In this document: positions 16,233 through 24,864 of the stretch, piece after piece
Numbering within the stretch: position 1 is the first letter of the stretch
Layout of the letters: every line of letters starts with the position of its first letter
DNA from: Lachnospiraceae bacterium
Lineage (GTDB): Bacteria > Bacillota > Clostridia > Lachnospirales > Lachnospiraceae
Assembly: GCA_029098105.1 (NCBI GenBank)
Contig: JAQXNR010000003.1
Location: 1 to 43,976, forward strand
Direction: 5' to 3'
DNA length: 43,976 bases
The notes under the pieces: model-generated
Told to the model about the DNA's origin: nothing
The model's database searches: none
Seen by the model: the letters and a program-made list of their open reading frames with translations, nothing else
Made by a program: the position numbers and the translations under genes

Positions 16233-17375
16233 ATGAAGATTGCCGGAATTATTGCAGAATTTAATCCATTTCACGCAGGGCACCAGTACCTTCTAGATAC
16301 CGTCCGAAACGAACTCCACGCCGATGCTGTCATTGTCGTGATGAGTGGGGATTTTGTACAGCGAGGGGCACCTGCCATTGAAGACAAGTTTACCCGTACC
16401 CGGCAGGCTCTTGTAGGTGGTGCTGACCTGGTTCTGGAACTTCCGGTACGCTTCAGTCTCTCCAGTGCAGAACTGTTTGCCTCAGCAGGTATTGCCTTGT
16501 TAGACCAACTGGGCATCGTTGACCAGTTGGTATTTGGAATGGAAGAAACTGCAGACATCCCGGGGTTAAAACAACTCAGTGCCTTTCTACTGGAGGAGCC
16601 AGAGGAATACCGCCAATTGCTGAAAGAGCATCTCAGACAAGGAATGTCTTTTCCCACAGCAAGAAGTCAGGTTTTACGGGAATCCTTCCCAGAACTCCCT
16701 CACTCCCTTTTGAACACCCCCAATAATATTCTCGCAGTTGCATACTGCAAGGCACTGCTGAAATTCCATTCTTCCATAAATCCCTGCCCGATTTTGCGAA
16801 AGGGAACCATCAGTGCCCACCGGATTCGCAAAGAACGGCAGGAACAGCAAAAATCAGGAATTTATACCGATGATTTTTCCCAGGCATTCCAACTGCGGCA
16901 CTGGGAGTCATTACACACACCTGGGACTGCCCTCTGCCCAAAAGACGTGGAATTTACCCCGGAATTATTCCACCGCCTTTGCCGGGAAATCCAGCCACAA
17001 GACAGCCTTTCCCAACTCATACTGAAATGCAAGAGCAAACAGTACACCCATTCCCGCATCAGCCGTTGCTTTTTTCGTTACCTTCTTCAACTTCCGGCTC
17101 CTTTGGAATCCTCTCAATGTATTGATTTTGCACCCTATATCCGGGTATTGGGATTCCATCGGGAATCAGCATGGCTTCTCGGCAAAATCCGGGAACAGAC
17201 TCACATTCCACTGGTACAAAAACTGGCAGATGACCAGAAGAAACTGACTGACAATGCAAATACTTTACTGAAGGAGGACATCGCTGCCCATGAGTATTAC
17301 CGTCTCATCACAATGCAGAAGTATCCCAATTCCCAGTTGCGCTCCGATTACCAGAACGGTTTAATTCTGCTCTGA
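16233..17375 (+). CDS. tmcAL: tRNA(Met) cytidine acetate ligase TmcAL
   Basis: TmcAL (formerly YlbM) makes N4-acetylcytidine at the wobble base of elongator tRNA-Met, using acetate and ATP. The protein is 380 residues with a nucleotidyltransferase start MKIAGIIAEFNPFHAGHQYL (HxGH at 14-17), MSGDFVQRGAPA and LELPVRFSLSSAELFA. The order ylbM-ylbN-rpmF in Bacillus is partly kept here. It is divergent from pta-ackA, whose end product acetate is its substrate. The RBS is AGGAAGG about 10 nt before the ATG. With ylbJ it is one of only two protein genes on the plus strand. Confidence 0.93.
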   Translation: MKIAGIIAEFNPFHAGHQYLLDTVRNELHADAVIVVMSGDFVQRGAPAIEDKFTRTRQALVGGADLVLELPVRFSLSSAELFASAGIALLDQLGIVDQLVFGMEETADIPGLKQLSAFLLEEPEEYRQLLKEHLRQGMSFPTARSQVLRESFPELPHSLLNTPNNILAVAYCKALLKFHSSINPCPILRKGTISAHRIRKERQEQQKSGIYTDDFSQAFQLRHWESLHTPGTALCPKDVEFTPELFHRLCREIQPQDSLSQLILKCKSKQYTHSRISRCFFRYLLQLPAPLESSQCIDFAPYIRVLGFHRESAWLLGKIREQTHIPLVQKLADDQKKLTDNANTLLKEDIAAHEYYRLITMQKYPNSQLRSDYQNGLILL

Positions 17376-17431
17376 CATGATACAACCCATATATGCATAA
17401 AATAGTAAAAAAACAGGATGGCTGACAGACA

Positions 17432-18337
17432 ATGCAGATTCCGAATTGGTGCAAAACAATAGCGCTTGTACTCTGTGTGGCAATCCTCCTGCTCTTCCCC
17501 AACTGTTGCATCCTGGGAGCACAAAACGGGCTGCTTTTATGGTACACAAAGGTACTCCCCGTTTTGCTTCCTTTTTTCATTGTTTCTTCCCTGATTTCCA
17601 CATATATTACCTTTTCCCCAATCTTGACAACACTGTTGCTGGGCGTTCTTTGCGGCTACCCTATGGGCGCGAAAAACATAAAAGACTACTATGTACAGGG
17701 GTATTTTTCGAAAGACACAGCCCAACGGCTTCTCACCATCTGCAACCATGCCAGCCCCATGTTTTTAATTGGCTATGTCTGCACAATGCAGTTAAAAAAC
17801 ACCGTTCCTCTTCCCCTTTTTCTGTTCTCTATTTACTGGCCTCCAGCACTTTTAGGTATCTATTACGCCCTTCGCTACAAAAAAAAGACTGCCACTGCCT
17901 CATCTGCCTCTATGGTTTACCCAAAGCAACAGTCCCGTACAGTCACTCTGGATGAATCCATTGAGCATTCCCTGCTGCTAATCTGCAAAATTGGATGCTA
18001 TATTATGCTCTATTCCATCCTCTGTAATATATTGATGGAAGTGGGCAGTTCTTTGGAAAATTCTGTTTTTTCCGGTTGGAGCAATCTTTTCATTCCCTTT
18101 CTCACAGGAATTTTGGAAATGACTACAGGAATTGCCTCAATTGCCCAGACCCAGGCTCCCTCCATTATAAAAATTGCCCTGATTACTGCCATCGCATCCT
18201 TCGGCGGCTGTTCCAGCATTAGTCAGACCCAGAGCGCAATAAAGGGAACCACACTGTCCATGGTTCCCTACGTAATCAGTAAATTAATTTGTGGTCTTCT
18301 ATCTGGTCTTACAATACTAATACTGGTCCAAATATAA
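17432..18337 (+). CDS. ylbJ: Sporulation integral membrane protein YlbJ
   Basis: A 301-residue polytopic membrane protein of the YlbJ group (nucleoside-recognition/Gate-domain superfamily). Hydrophobic segments occur at about 10-28, 40-75, 105-145, 180-205, 220-240 and 280-300, with the conserved loop LLGVLCGYPMGAKNIKDYY. In Bacillus subtilis ylbJ is needed for spore cortex formation or heat-resistant spores; that is family knowledge. It follows tmcAL by 56 bp with only a weak ribosome binding site. Its last 21 bp overlap the 3' end of the convergent gene on the other strand. Its presence suggests a spore-forming lineage. Confidence 0.87.
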   Translation: MQIPNWCKTIALVLCVAILLLFPNCCILGAQNGLLLWYTKVLPVLLPFFIVSSLISTYITFSPILTTLLLGVLCGYPMGAKNIKDYYVQGYFSKDTAQRLLTICNHASPMFLIGYVCTMQLKNTVPLPLFLFSIYWPPALLGIYYALRYKKKTATASSASMVYPKQQSRTVTLDESIEHSLLLICKIGCYIMLYSILCNILMEVGSSLENSVFSGWSNLFIPFLTGILEMTTGIASIAQTQAPSIIKIALITAIASFGGCSSISQTQSAIKGTTLSMVPYVISKLICGLLSGLTILILVQI

Positions 18338-19102
18338 TTCATCCAGTTCGTCCAACTCATCATCCACCGGAATATCGCTGGTCTTCGGAACTTCCTTCTT
18401 CACCGGTTCCGGCTTCGGTGCTGGTCTGGAAGCCGACTGGGGCGTTGCCGAAGATGTGGTACGAGTCTCCTTATGTACCTTCTCCACCTCAGAAAGTTGC
18501 CGCTTCGGAGGATTCGTTACACTCTTTTTGCCATCTCCCTTAGGTGCTACACCAGAATCCAACTGTGCTTCAATCTGTTCCCGGTTCGTCTCAATTGTCT
18601 GGTAATGATTCTGCAGAGTCTGTACCAGAATCTGGTATTTTGCACTCTCCTCTTCCAAAAAGCGGGCTGTAAAATCACTTAAATCAAGCATGACATTGTT
18701 CGTATAGTTCAATGCACCCATACGAATGGCATCTCCCTGTTGCGCCGCCTCATTCACAATCTCCTGCGCTTTGGCATTCGCCTGCATCATCAATTCTCTC
18801 GCCTGCTCTGTAGCAAGACGCATCACTTCACTGTCATTTACCCGGCGCTGGGCTTCATTCTGAGCCGCCAGAATAATCTCATCTGCCTTCTTACGCGCTT
18901 CGGTGAGAATCGCATCCCGGTTCTCTACTACTTTGTTGCTATGTTCTACCTCACTGGGAATCTTCATTTTGATTTCCCGAATCATATTCAGAACTTCATC
19001 CCGGGGTACAATTATTTTATTAGAGGAAAAAGCCTGTGCTTTACAATCTTCAATAAATTCTTCAAAGTCATCAAATAAGTCTACTATTGTCTTTTTCGCC
19101 AT
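18317..19102 (-). CDS. Coiled-coil protein, V-type ATPase subunit H / DivIVA-like
   Basis: A 261-residue soluble protein. Residues 1-60 contain VDLFDDFEEFIEDCKAQAF and VPRDEVLNMIREIKMKIP; 60-190 form a long Ala/Glu-rich coiled coil (ARKKADEIILAAQNEAQRR) like F/V-ATPase stalk subunits; the last 70 residues are disordered and rich in Pro, Ser and charged residues, ending in DDELDELDELYLDQY. Genes of this sort in Clostridia are often named ATPase because of the coiled coil, but no nucleotide-binding motif is visible. Next to coaD and rsmD, a role in cell organisation is only a guess. Its stop overlaps the ylbJ end by 21 bp. Confidence 0.78.
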   Translation of the reverse strand: MAKKTIVDLFDDFEEFIEDCKAQAFSSNKIIVPRDEVLNMIREIKMKIPSEVEHSNKVVENRDAILTEARKKADEIILAAQNEAQRRVNDSEVMRLATEQARELMMQANAKAQEIVNEAAQQGDAIRMGALNYTNNVMLDLSDFTARFLEEESAKYQILVQTLQNHYQTIETNREQIEAQLDSGVAPKGDGKKSVTNPPKRQLSEVEKVHKETRTTSSATPQSASRPAPKPEPVKKEVPKTSDIPVDDELDELDELYLDQY

Positions 19103-19136
19103 ATTTACCCTCTTCTTTCTACCAATAGATACAAAC

Positions 19137-19165
19137 AGTATAACACATTTCCCCTAAATTGAAAA
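19137..19165 (-). promoter_or_regulatory. Likely promoter of the coiled-coil protein gene
   Basis: On the minus strand TTTTCA (plus 19160-19165), 17 bp, then TATACT (plus 19137-19142) preceded by TGT, an extended -10. The -35 lies in the last codons of coaD. Confidence 0.55.
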
Positions 19166-19633
19166 CCGTTTCTTCATTTCCTGAGCCACCAAAGGCGGTA
19201 CAAAAGCACTGACGTCCCCACCAAAAGAAGCAATCTCTTTGGCTGTACTGGAACTTACATAGGAATATTCCACGTTTGCTGTCAGGAACAGCGTGTCCAC
19301 CTCCGGACAAATCTGCCGGTTCGTCTGGGACATCTGCAACTCATACTCGAAGTCCGTCACAGCCCGCAACCCACGAATAATGACCGTTGCCTCTTCTTTT
19401 TTGGCAAAATCTACAAGCAGACCGGAAAAGGCTTCCGCTCTCACGTTGGGAAGTTCCCGGGTCACTTCTGTCAGCATTCTGACCCGCTCCTCTGCAGTAA
19501 AAAGTGGAGCCTTCTGACTGTTGTTCAGCACTCCTATAATCACTTCGTCAAAGATACAGGAAGAACGGGTAATAATATCTATATGTCCTACGGTAACAGG
19601 ATCAAAACTGCCTGGGTAAATTGCTCGCTTCAT
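19154..19633 (-). CDS. coaD: Pantetheine-phosphate adenylyltransferase
   Basis: Transfers AMP from ATP to 4'-phosphopantetheine, the penultimate step of CoA synthesis; the last step, CoaE, is encoded at 28822-29400. It is 159 residues, typical of the family, with the nucleotidyltransferase motif [16 protein letters not shown] (6-21) and [18 protein letters not shown] near the C-terminus. GGAGG precedes the ATG. It follows rsmD by 14 bp, as in Bacillus (ylbH-ylbI). Confidence 0.97.
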   Translation of the reverse strand: MKRAIYPGSFDPVTVGHIDIITRSSCIFDEVIIGVLNNSQKAPLFTAEERVRMLTEVTRELPNVRAEAFSGLLVDFAKKEEATVIIRGLRAVTDFEYELQMSQTNRQICPEVDTLFLTANVEYSYVSSSTAKEIASFGGDVSAFVPPLVAQEMKKRFSI

Positions 19634-19647
19634 TCTATGTCCTCCAT

Positions 19648-20205
19648 CTATTCACTCTTTTGTAAAAAAATATGTTGATTCGTCTTATATTCCTTTACCT
19701 TTACTACGGTAAAAGGCAATTCCTCCAAGTAGGAAAAATCCGTATGCAGTGCTGCCTCTACAATAATCTGTGTGTCTTCCCCTACAATATAGGAATGAGC
19801 CAGTTCTGTCAGCACTTCCCGCTCCAGTTCTCTGCGGTAAGGCGGATCCATATAAATATAATCAAATACCATCTGTCGTCCATTCAGCATCCGGATGGCA
19901 GAGAGTACATCCATAGTCATCACCTCTGCCTGCTCTGCAAGCCGGGTATGGTTCAGGTTCTCTCGAATACAGGCAACTGCCTTTTTATTCGTCTCTACCA
20001 AATACGCCTTTTTCGCTCCACGGCTTAAGGCTTCAATGGCGATTGCACCACTGCCGCTGAACAAATCCAGAAACAAAGAACCTGCAATATATGGGTTCAA
20101 CATATTAAATAAAGTTTCCTTAATCCGGTCCGTCGTCGGCCGGGTATCCATCCCTTCAATCGTCTTAAGTTGTAATCTTCTGGCACTTCCCGCAATGACT
20201 CTCAT
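19648..20205 (-). CDS. rsmD: 16S rRNA (guanine-966-N2)-methyltransferase RsmD
   Basis: An S-adenosylmethionine methyltransferase for G966 of 16S rRNA, 185 residues. It starts [15 protein letters not shown] at the ATG 20203-20205, which has AAGGAG upstream; a longer frame to 20256 lacks support. The motifs are [36 protein letters not shown] (SAM binding) and the catalytic DPPY in [10 protein letters not shown]. It is co-transcribed with coaD from a promoter at 20245-20273. Confidence 0.95.
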   Translation of the reverse strand: MRVIAGSARRLQLKTIEGMDTRPTTDRIKETLFNMLNPYIAGSLFLDLFSGSGAIAIEALSRGAKKAYLVETNKKAVACIRENLNHTRLAEQAEVMTMDVLSAIRMLNGRQMVFDYIYMDPPYRRELEREVLTELAHSYIVGEDTQIIVEAALHTDFSYLEELPFTVVKVKEYKTNQHIFLQKSE

Positions 20206-20244
20206 ATTGTGTCTCCTTAAATAATAACAAAAATGGCTGCCATC

Positions 20245-20273
20245 ATTATATGCCAAAATAACAGTATAATCAA
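20245..20273 (-). promoter_or_regulatory. Promoter of rsmD-coaD
   Basis: On the minus strand TTGATT (plus 20268-20273), a 17-bp spacer and TATAAT (plus 20245-20250). Transcription would begin about 33 nt before the rsmD ATG. Confidence 0.8.
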
Positions 20274-20319
20274 TAGAGAAGGAAAGAAATGACTTAATTG
20301 TTTATTTCTCATGTGCTTC

Positions 20320-20682
20320 CTATTTGTTCCGAAACACCCCTTTTGCATACTCTATCATCTTTTCGCAGGCATCCCGGTAATCCACTTGAGAATAGGTTTC
20401 ACACGCCGCCCAAATAGTAGGATTAGAATTAAAATTTTCACGAATTACCTTTGCTATATTGTCTGCGTTTTTGGCATCTACTACGCCGTATAAATAAAAG
20501 CCCAGCAACAAAAATAATGTCACAAAGGTACGCAACAGGTAGTTCGCCCAGTAAGGCATATACTTTTTTGTTTCTGGTGCTGCTTCTTTTGCAAATGAAT
20601 GCTCCAGAACTCTTCCCGATTGAAATTGCTGTCTCGCCACTGCCAACTTACGGCTGCGTTCCGTTTCCTTCTGATTCTCCAT
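20320..20682 (-). CDS. Small single-pass membrane protein of unknown function
   Basis: A 120-residue protein not recognised. The N-terminal half is charged and polar (MENQKETERSRKLAVARQQF), followed by one membrane segment LLRTFVTLFLLLGFYLYGVV (about 54-73) and an extracytoplasmic tail with one Cys pair (AACETYSQVDYRDACEKM). GGGAGGA precedes the ATG at 20680-20682. It stands alone between pepD and rsmD, in the same direction. The intergenic region upstream is A+T-rich with several -10-like sequences but no clear promoter. Confidence 0.72.
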   Translation of the reverse strand: MENQKETERSRKLAVARQQFQSGRVLEHSFAKEAAPETKKYMPYWANYLLRTFVTLFLLLGFYLYGVVDAKNADNIAKVIRENFNSNPTIWAACETYSQVDYRDACEKMIEYAKGVFRNK

Positions 20683-20782
20683 GAAATGTCCTCCCTGTAC
20701 ATATATTCTCCACAAAATATTATATGGTTGCAAAACAATTACAATTCCAAATATATTGTACAAATAGTAAATTTCATATTTT

Positions 20783-22294
20783 TTATTTTTTTAATTCCCC
20801 TGCCCGTCTTAACACTTCACATACCAATTCATAAGTACGTCTGGCAGAGGAAATTTTTAAAGTCTCCTCCGGTGTGTGAATATTTAAAATATCCGGTCCA
20901 ATGGAAACAATATCAAAATCCTTTTGGCTGGCAAAAATTCCACATTCCAGTCCGGCATGAATGGCAGTTACTTCCATTTCTTTTCCGTACTGTTTGCGGT
21001 AAACATCCGTAACCAACTGACGCAATGCAGAATCCTGTTTATATGCCCATCCGGGGTAGCGGTTGCTGCTTTCAATCTGTGGTTTACAATGCTCCACCAC
21101 CGATTTTTCATATTTTTCTATATAGTTAGCGGCTCCCTGTAAAATTACATAACTAATCACATCTTCTGCCTTGGACAATTCCTCTTCCTTGCAACTTCGC
21201 AACAGAAATACTAACTCTAAAGCATCCTCCTGCTCTCTCACCACGCCCAGATTTGACGAGGTCTCCACAAGTCCTGTTACCTCTTCGCTCATATGGCAGA
21301 CCCCATCAGTAACATGGGATACAGAATCTGCAAAAGCATCCCGGACATAACCAGAATATACCTTCTCAAACCTTCTCCCGGCAGGAGAAAAGTCCACTTG
21401 AATCGAATCCTCCCGTTCCCCAAACTCCTGGGCAACCCGGGTCACAAAATCCTGCAGGACAATTTTAATTCCTTCCAGTTGATTCTCATCCAAATATACA
21501 AATGCCCGGCATTCTCTGGGAATCGCATTACTCTTCATCCCACCTTCCAAAAATGCCAGTTGGTAAGAAATTCCGGTCTGAGAAAATACATACAGCATCT
21601 GCCCCATCAATACATTAGCATTTGCTCTTCCAAAATGAATATCTGCACCGGAATGTCCCCCTTTTAATCCATGAATGAAAATTTCATAGCAACTGCCCTT
21701 CGGCTTTTCATACTGCAACGGGTAACGAACCGTGACCGTGACACCACCGGCGCAGGAAGTAAGCACCGTTCCCTCTTCTTCGGAATCCAGATTAAGAAGA
21801 ACGGTTCCATCCAATAAAGACACATCAAAACCAAAAGCTCCTTCCATTCCCACCTCTTCCTCAGTGGTAAGCAATACCTCCAAAGGAGGATGCGGCAAGG
21901 TATCGTCATCCAGAATTGCCAGGGCGTAGGCAACCGCAATTCCATCATCTCCCCCTAACGTTGTTCCCCGGGCAGTAATGTCATCTCCCGAAACTTGTAA
22001 CTTCAATCCTTCTGTTAGAAAATCATGCTCCACATCCGAATTTTTTTCGCATACCATATCCATATGCCCCTGCAAAATCACTGTAGGTGCATCTTCCATT
22101 CCCTTGGAAGCCGGTTTTTTAATCAGTACATTTTTCCATTCATCCTGAAGGACAAAAAGATTTCTCTCTTTCGCAAATGCCACCAGGTAATCACTGATGG
22201 CATCCACATGGTAACTGCCATGTGGAATCTCACAAATCGCTTCAAAATACGCAAATACTTTCTCTGGTGTAAGACCTTGCAAAATATTCCCCAT
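20783..22294 (-). CDS. pepD: Aminoacyl-histidine dipeptidase (PepD, M20 family)
   Basis: A zinc di/tripeptidase of the M20 family, 503 residues. The metal-ligand regions are VILQGHMDMVCEKN (about 73-86), TTLGGDDGIAVAYAL, LLTTEEEVGMEGA and a histidine in AIHAGLECGIFA. A lid/dimerisation domain lies between about 200 and 390 (GLKGGHSGADIHFGRANAN). It is predicted to be cytoplasmic; there is no signal peptide. It is 25 bp downstream of the PFL-family gene and probably in its operon. Confidence 0.92.
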   Translation of the reverse strand: MGNILQGLTPEKVFAYFEAICEIPHGSYHVDAISDYLVAFAKERNLFVLQDEWKNVLIKKPASKGMEDAPTVILQGHMDMVCEKNSDVEHDFLTEGLKLQVSGDDITARGTTLGGDDGIAVAYALAILDDDTLPHPPLEVLLTTEEEVGMEGAFGFDVSLLDGTVLLNLDSEEEGTVLTSCAGGVTVTVRYPLQYEKPKGSCYEIFIHGLKGGHSGADIHFGRANANVLMGQMLYVFSQTGISYQLAFLEGGMKSNAIPRECRAFVYLDENQLEGIKIVLQDFVTRVAQEFGEREDSIQVDFSPAGRRFEKVYSGYVRDAFADSVSHVTDGVCHMSEEVTGLVETSSNLGVVREQEDALELVFLLRSCKEEELSKAEDVISYVILQGAANYIEKYEKSVVEHCKPQIESSNRYPGWAYKQDSALRQLVTDVYRKQYGKEMEVTAIHAGLECGIFASQKDFDIVSIGPDILNIHTPEETLKISSARRTYELVCEVLRRAGELKK

Positions 22295-22319
22295 CTTCTT
22301 TTACTCCTATTCTATTACT

Positions 22320-23684
22320 TTAATTTTTAAAACTATGGATTGGCGCTGGAATCCGCCCCTCTCTTGCAATAAATTTCTCGCAGGAATAGGGATTCACTTT
22401 CATAATCGGCGCATATCCCAACAATCCTCCAAATACCGCCTGCTCTCCCACTGTCTTTCCAATCACTGGAATAATGCGGACTGCTGTTGTTTTTTGGTTT
22501 ACCATTCCCAGTGCCATTTCATCTGCAATAATTCCGGAAATTGTAGAATCCGGTGTGTCTCCCGGAATTGCAATCATATCCAGTCCAACGGAGCAGACAC
22601 AAGTCATTGCCTCCAGTTTTTCAATCGTCAATGCACCGCAGGAAGCCGCATCAATCATACGCTGGTCCTCACTGACCGGAATAAAAGCACCACTCAGGCC
22701 ACCCACATAGGAAGACGCCATGATTCCGCCCTTTTTCACCTGATCATTCAGCATTGCCAATGCCGCTGTTGTTCCCGGTGCTCCGGCATACTCCAGACCA
22801 ATTTCCTCCAACACCTCTCCAACACTGTCTCCCACAGCAGGAGTCGGTGCCAGAGACAAATCAATAATACCAAAAGGAACTCCGAGTCGCTTGCTCGCCT
22901 CCTGGGCAACCAATTGTCCCACTCTCGTAATTTTGAAAGCCGTCTTTTTTATCGTTTCGCACAGCACTTCAAAATTCTCTCCCCGCACCTTCTCCAGCGC
23001 AGACTTAACCACTCCGGGACCACTGACACCTACATTTATGATTGCATCCCCTTCCGTTACTCCGTGAAAGGCTCCTGCCATAAACGGATTGTCATCCGGC
23101 GCATTACAGAGTACAACGAATTTGGCACACCCCAGACTATCATTGTCTTTCGTCAAAACAGCGGTTTGTTTAATCATCTGTCCCACCAGCCGGATGGCAT
23201 CCATATCCAGTCCGGTCTTCGTAGAACCTACCACAACAGAACTACAAATTCGCTCTGTCTGTGCTAATGCCTGAGGAATGGAACGAATCAGGTATTCATC
23301 CGCAGGAGTCATCCCTTTTGCCACCAATGCAGAATAGCCTCCAATAAAATTAACCCCCACTTCCATTGCTGCCTTGTCAAGGGTTTTTGCAATCTCAACA
23401 AAGTCTTCAGGACAGGTACATACACTGCCTCCCACCAACGACACCGGGGTAATGGAAATCCGCTTGTTTACAATCGGAATTCCCAGTTCCCGCTCAATAT
23501 CCTTTCCCACTTTTACCAAATCTTTTGCCTTTGTGATAATTTTTTGGTAAATCTTTTCTTTTACTTCAGAAAGGGTAGAACCATTACAATCCAGAAGGCT
23601 GATTCCCATTGTAATGGTACGCACATCCAGATTGTTCTCCATAATCATCTTATTCGTTTCAATTACTTCTTTTATGTCTAACAT
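22320..23684 (-). CDS. PFL family protein (UPF0210, DUF711)
   Basis: A 454-residue protein of the UPF0210 group, structurally related to pyruvate-formate lyase/glycyl radical enzymes but with no known reaction. The hallmarks are [15 protein letters not shown] near the N-terminus, [29 protein letters not shown] and [19 protein letters not shown]. No canonical glycyl-radical loop is evident. It lies 9 bp after the ACT-domain gene, a pairing seen in many Firmicutes and archaea, which implies joint function. AGGAGG precedes the ATG. Confidence 0.92.
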   Translation of the reverse strand: MLDIKEVIETNKMIMENNLDVRTITMGISLLDCNGSTLSEVKEKIYQKIITKAKDLVKVGKDIERELGIPIVNKRISITPVSLVGGSVCTCPEDFVEIAKTLDKAAMEVGVNFIGGYSALVAKGMTPADEYLIRSIPQALAQTERICSSVVVGSTKTGLDMDAIRLVGQMIKQTAVLTKDNDSLGCAKFVVLCNAPDDNPFMAGAFHGVTEGDAIINVGVSGPGVVKSALEKVRGENFEVLCETIKKTAFKITRVGQLVAQEASKRLGVPFGIIDLSLAPTPAVGDSVGEVLEEIGLEYAGAPGTTAALAMLNDQVKKGGIMASSYVGGLSGAFIPVSEDQRMIDAASCGALTIEKLEAMTCVCSVGLDMIAIPGDTPDSTISGIIADEMALGMVNQKTTAVRIIPVIGKTVGEQAVFGGLLGYAPIMKVNPYSCEKFIAREGRIPAPIHSFKN

Positions 23685-23693
23685 GATTTCCTC

Positions 23694-23966
23694 CTAGAGT
23701 CTGTGCATTCTATCAAAAATTGCTGCTTTCTGGGCACGAATATCCACACCGATTTCTTCTCCAATCTGCTCCAGTTCACTGGCCAGTACGTCAAAATCTT
23801 TGCTGGAACCAGTCATATCCGCTACCATCATCATATTGAAGTAACCCTGCACAATGGTCTGGGAAATATCCAGAATATTCACCTGATTGTTTGCCAGGTA
23901 AGTACACACCTTTGCCATAATACCTACGGTATCCTTTCCCACTACTGTAATAATTGTCTTGTTCAT
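23694..23966 (-). CDS. ACT domain-containing protein (UPF0237)
   Basis: A 90-residue stand-alone ACT domain, MNKTIITVVGKDTVGIMAKVC at the start and QVNILDISQTIVQGYFNMMMV after, the small-molecule-binding fold found in amino-acid-responsive regulators. No ligand is known for this group. It is always or nearly always next to a UPF0210/PFL-family gene, as here, and may regulate it. AGGAGG precedes the ATG. Confidence 0.9.
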   Translation of the reverse strand: MNKTIITVVGKDTVGIMAKVCTYLANNQVNILDISQTIVQGYFNMMMVADMTGSSKDFDVLASELEQIGEEIGVDIRAQKAAIFDRMHRL

Positions 23967-24005
23967 TTCTCTGTCCTCCTGAAAGTTGATTCTATTATAA
24001 CCAGA

Positions 24006-24803
24006 TTATATGGAAATATCAGCGGAGCAGCAATCTCTTCTGGCCACCTCTATCGTTGTCTGTTCCAGATTCAATCCTGCCTGCCTCATATAATTCTGCA
24101 TATTGATGAAAGCGCATTCGGGTATGTTATTTTCCCGGGACAAGTGCCCTAACACAATAGATTTTACCTTGTAATTAGAAACCAGCCGGCTCATCAGTTC
24201 CCCGGAACGCTCATTGGACAAATGTCCCCGTTTTCCCAAAATACGCTGTTTCAATGCATAACTATAGGTCCGGTTTGCCTCCAGCATCCGCACATCGTGA
24301 TTGGATTCTACCAGAACCACATCCGAACCATTCAATCTATGTATGAGATATTCGTCAAAATCTCCCAAGTCGGTAGCAATACTGATTTTCCCGGAAGCAT
24401 CCAAAAAGGAATAACACACTGGATCTGCTGCATCGTGCCAGATAGAGGCTGGCTGAATAAACATATCCCGGATGCTGAATGTATGGTCCGGCTCTATGGC
24501 AGAAAACAAATCCCGGTTTACCTTTCCCAACTTGTCATACCGAAAAATCTCCTCTATTGTATCTGCAGTAGCATAGACTGGAATCTCACACTTTCGCAGA
24601 AGAATTCCCAATCCCTGAATGTGGTCCGTATGTTCATGCGTAATGAGAATTCCATCCATATCTGACAAACTCAGATTCATCTGCTCTAACCCCTGTATTA
24701 TACGTTTCCCACTCACGCCTGCGTCTACCAGCAGATGGGTAGATTCATTTCCAATATAAATACAATTTCCACTACTTCCACTGGCAATACTAAACATTCT
24801 CAT
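24006..24803 (-). CDS. Metallo-beta-lactamase fold hydrolase (YycJ/WalJ-like)
   Basis: A 265-residue metal hydrolase. It starts MRMFSIASGSSGNCIYIG at the ATG 24801-24803, with GGAGGAGG nine bases upstream; a longer frame overlapping the GGDEF gene is rejected. The zinc-binding motif is ITHEHTDHIQGLG (HxHxDH), with further ligands in WHDAADPV, ATDLGDF and GHLSRENN. The group includes Bacillus YycJ (WalJ), implicated as an exonuclease in DNA repair; here there are no walKR neighbours, so the exact function is unknown. It has its own promoter at 24827-24854. Confidence 0.88.
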   Translation of the reverse strand: MRMFSIASGSSGNCIYIGNESTHLLVDAGVSGKRIIQGLEQMNLSLSDMDGILITHEHTDHIQGLGILLRKCEIPVYATADTIEEIFRYDKLGKVNRDLFSAIEPDHTFSIRDMFIQPASIWHDAADPVCYSFLDASGKISIATDLGDFDEYLIHRLNGSDVVLVESNHDVRMLEANRTYSYALKQRILGKRGHLSNERSGELMSRLVSNYKVKSIVLGHLSRENNIPECAFINMQNYMRQAGLNLEQTTIEVARRDCCSADISI

Positions 24804-24826
24804 TGCCTTTTTCCTCCTCCGGTCAT

Positions 24827-24854
24827 AGTATAGCACAATCCTTTTAAAAAGCAA
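24827..24854 (-). promoter_or_regulatory. Likely promoter of the metallo-beta-lactamase fold gene
   Basis: On the minus strand TTGCTT (plus 24849-24854), a 16-bp spacer and TATACT (plus 24827-24832), lying between the diguanylate cyclase stop and this gene. Confidence 0.6.
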
Positions 24855-24864
24855 ATCCGCCCTA

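Noticed and set aside
22335-23267. A 310-codon open frame on the plus strand opposite the PFL-family gene
   Set aside because: Composition (rich in Cys, His, Ser and Asn) is typical of an antisense shadow and there is no start signal.
23996-24010. Inverted repeat TATAA-CCAGA-TTATA between the metallo-beta-lactamase and ACT genes
   Set aside because: It is short, A+T-rich and overlaps a stop codon, with no T run; probably chance.
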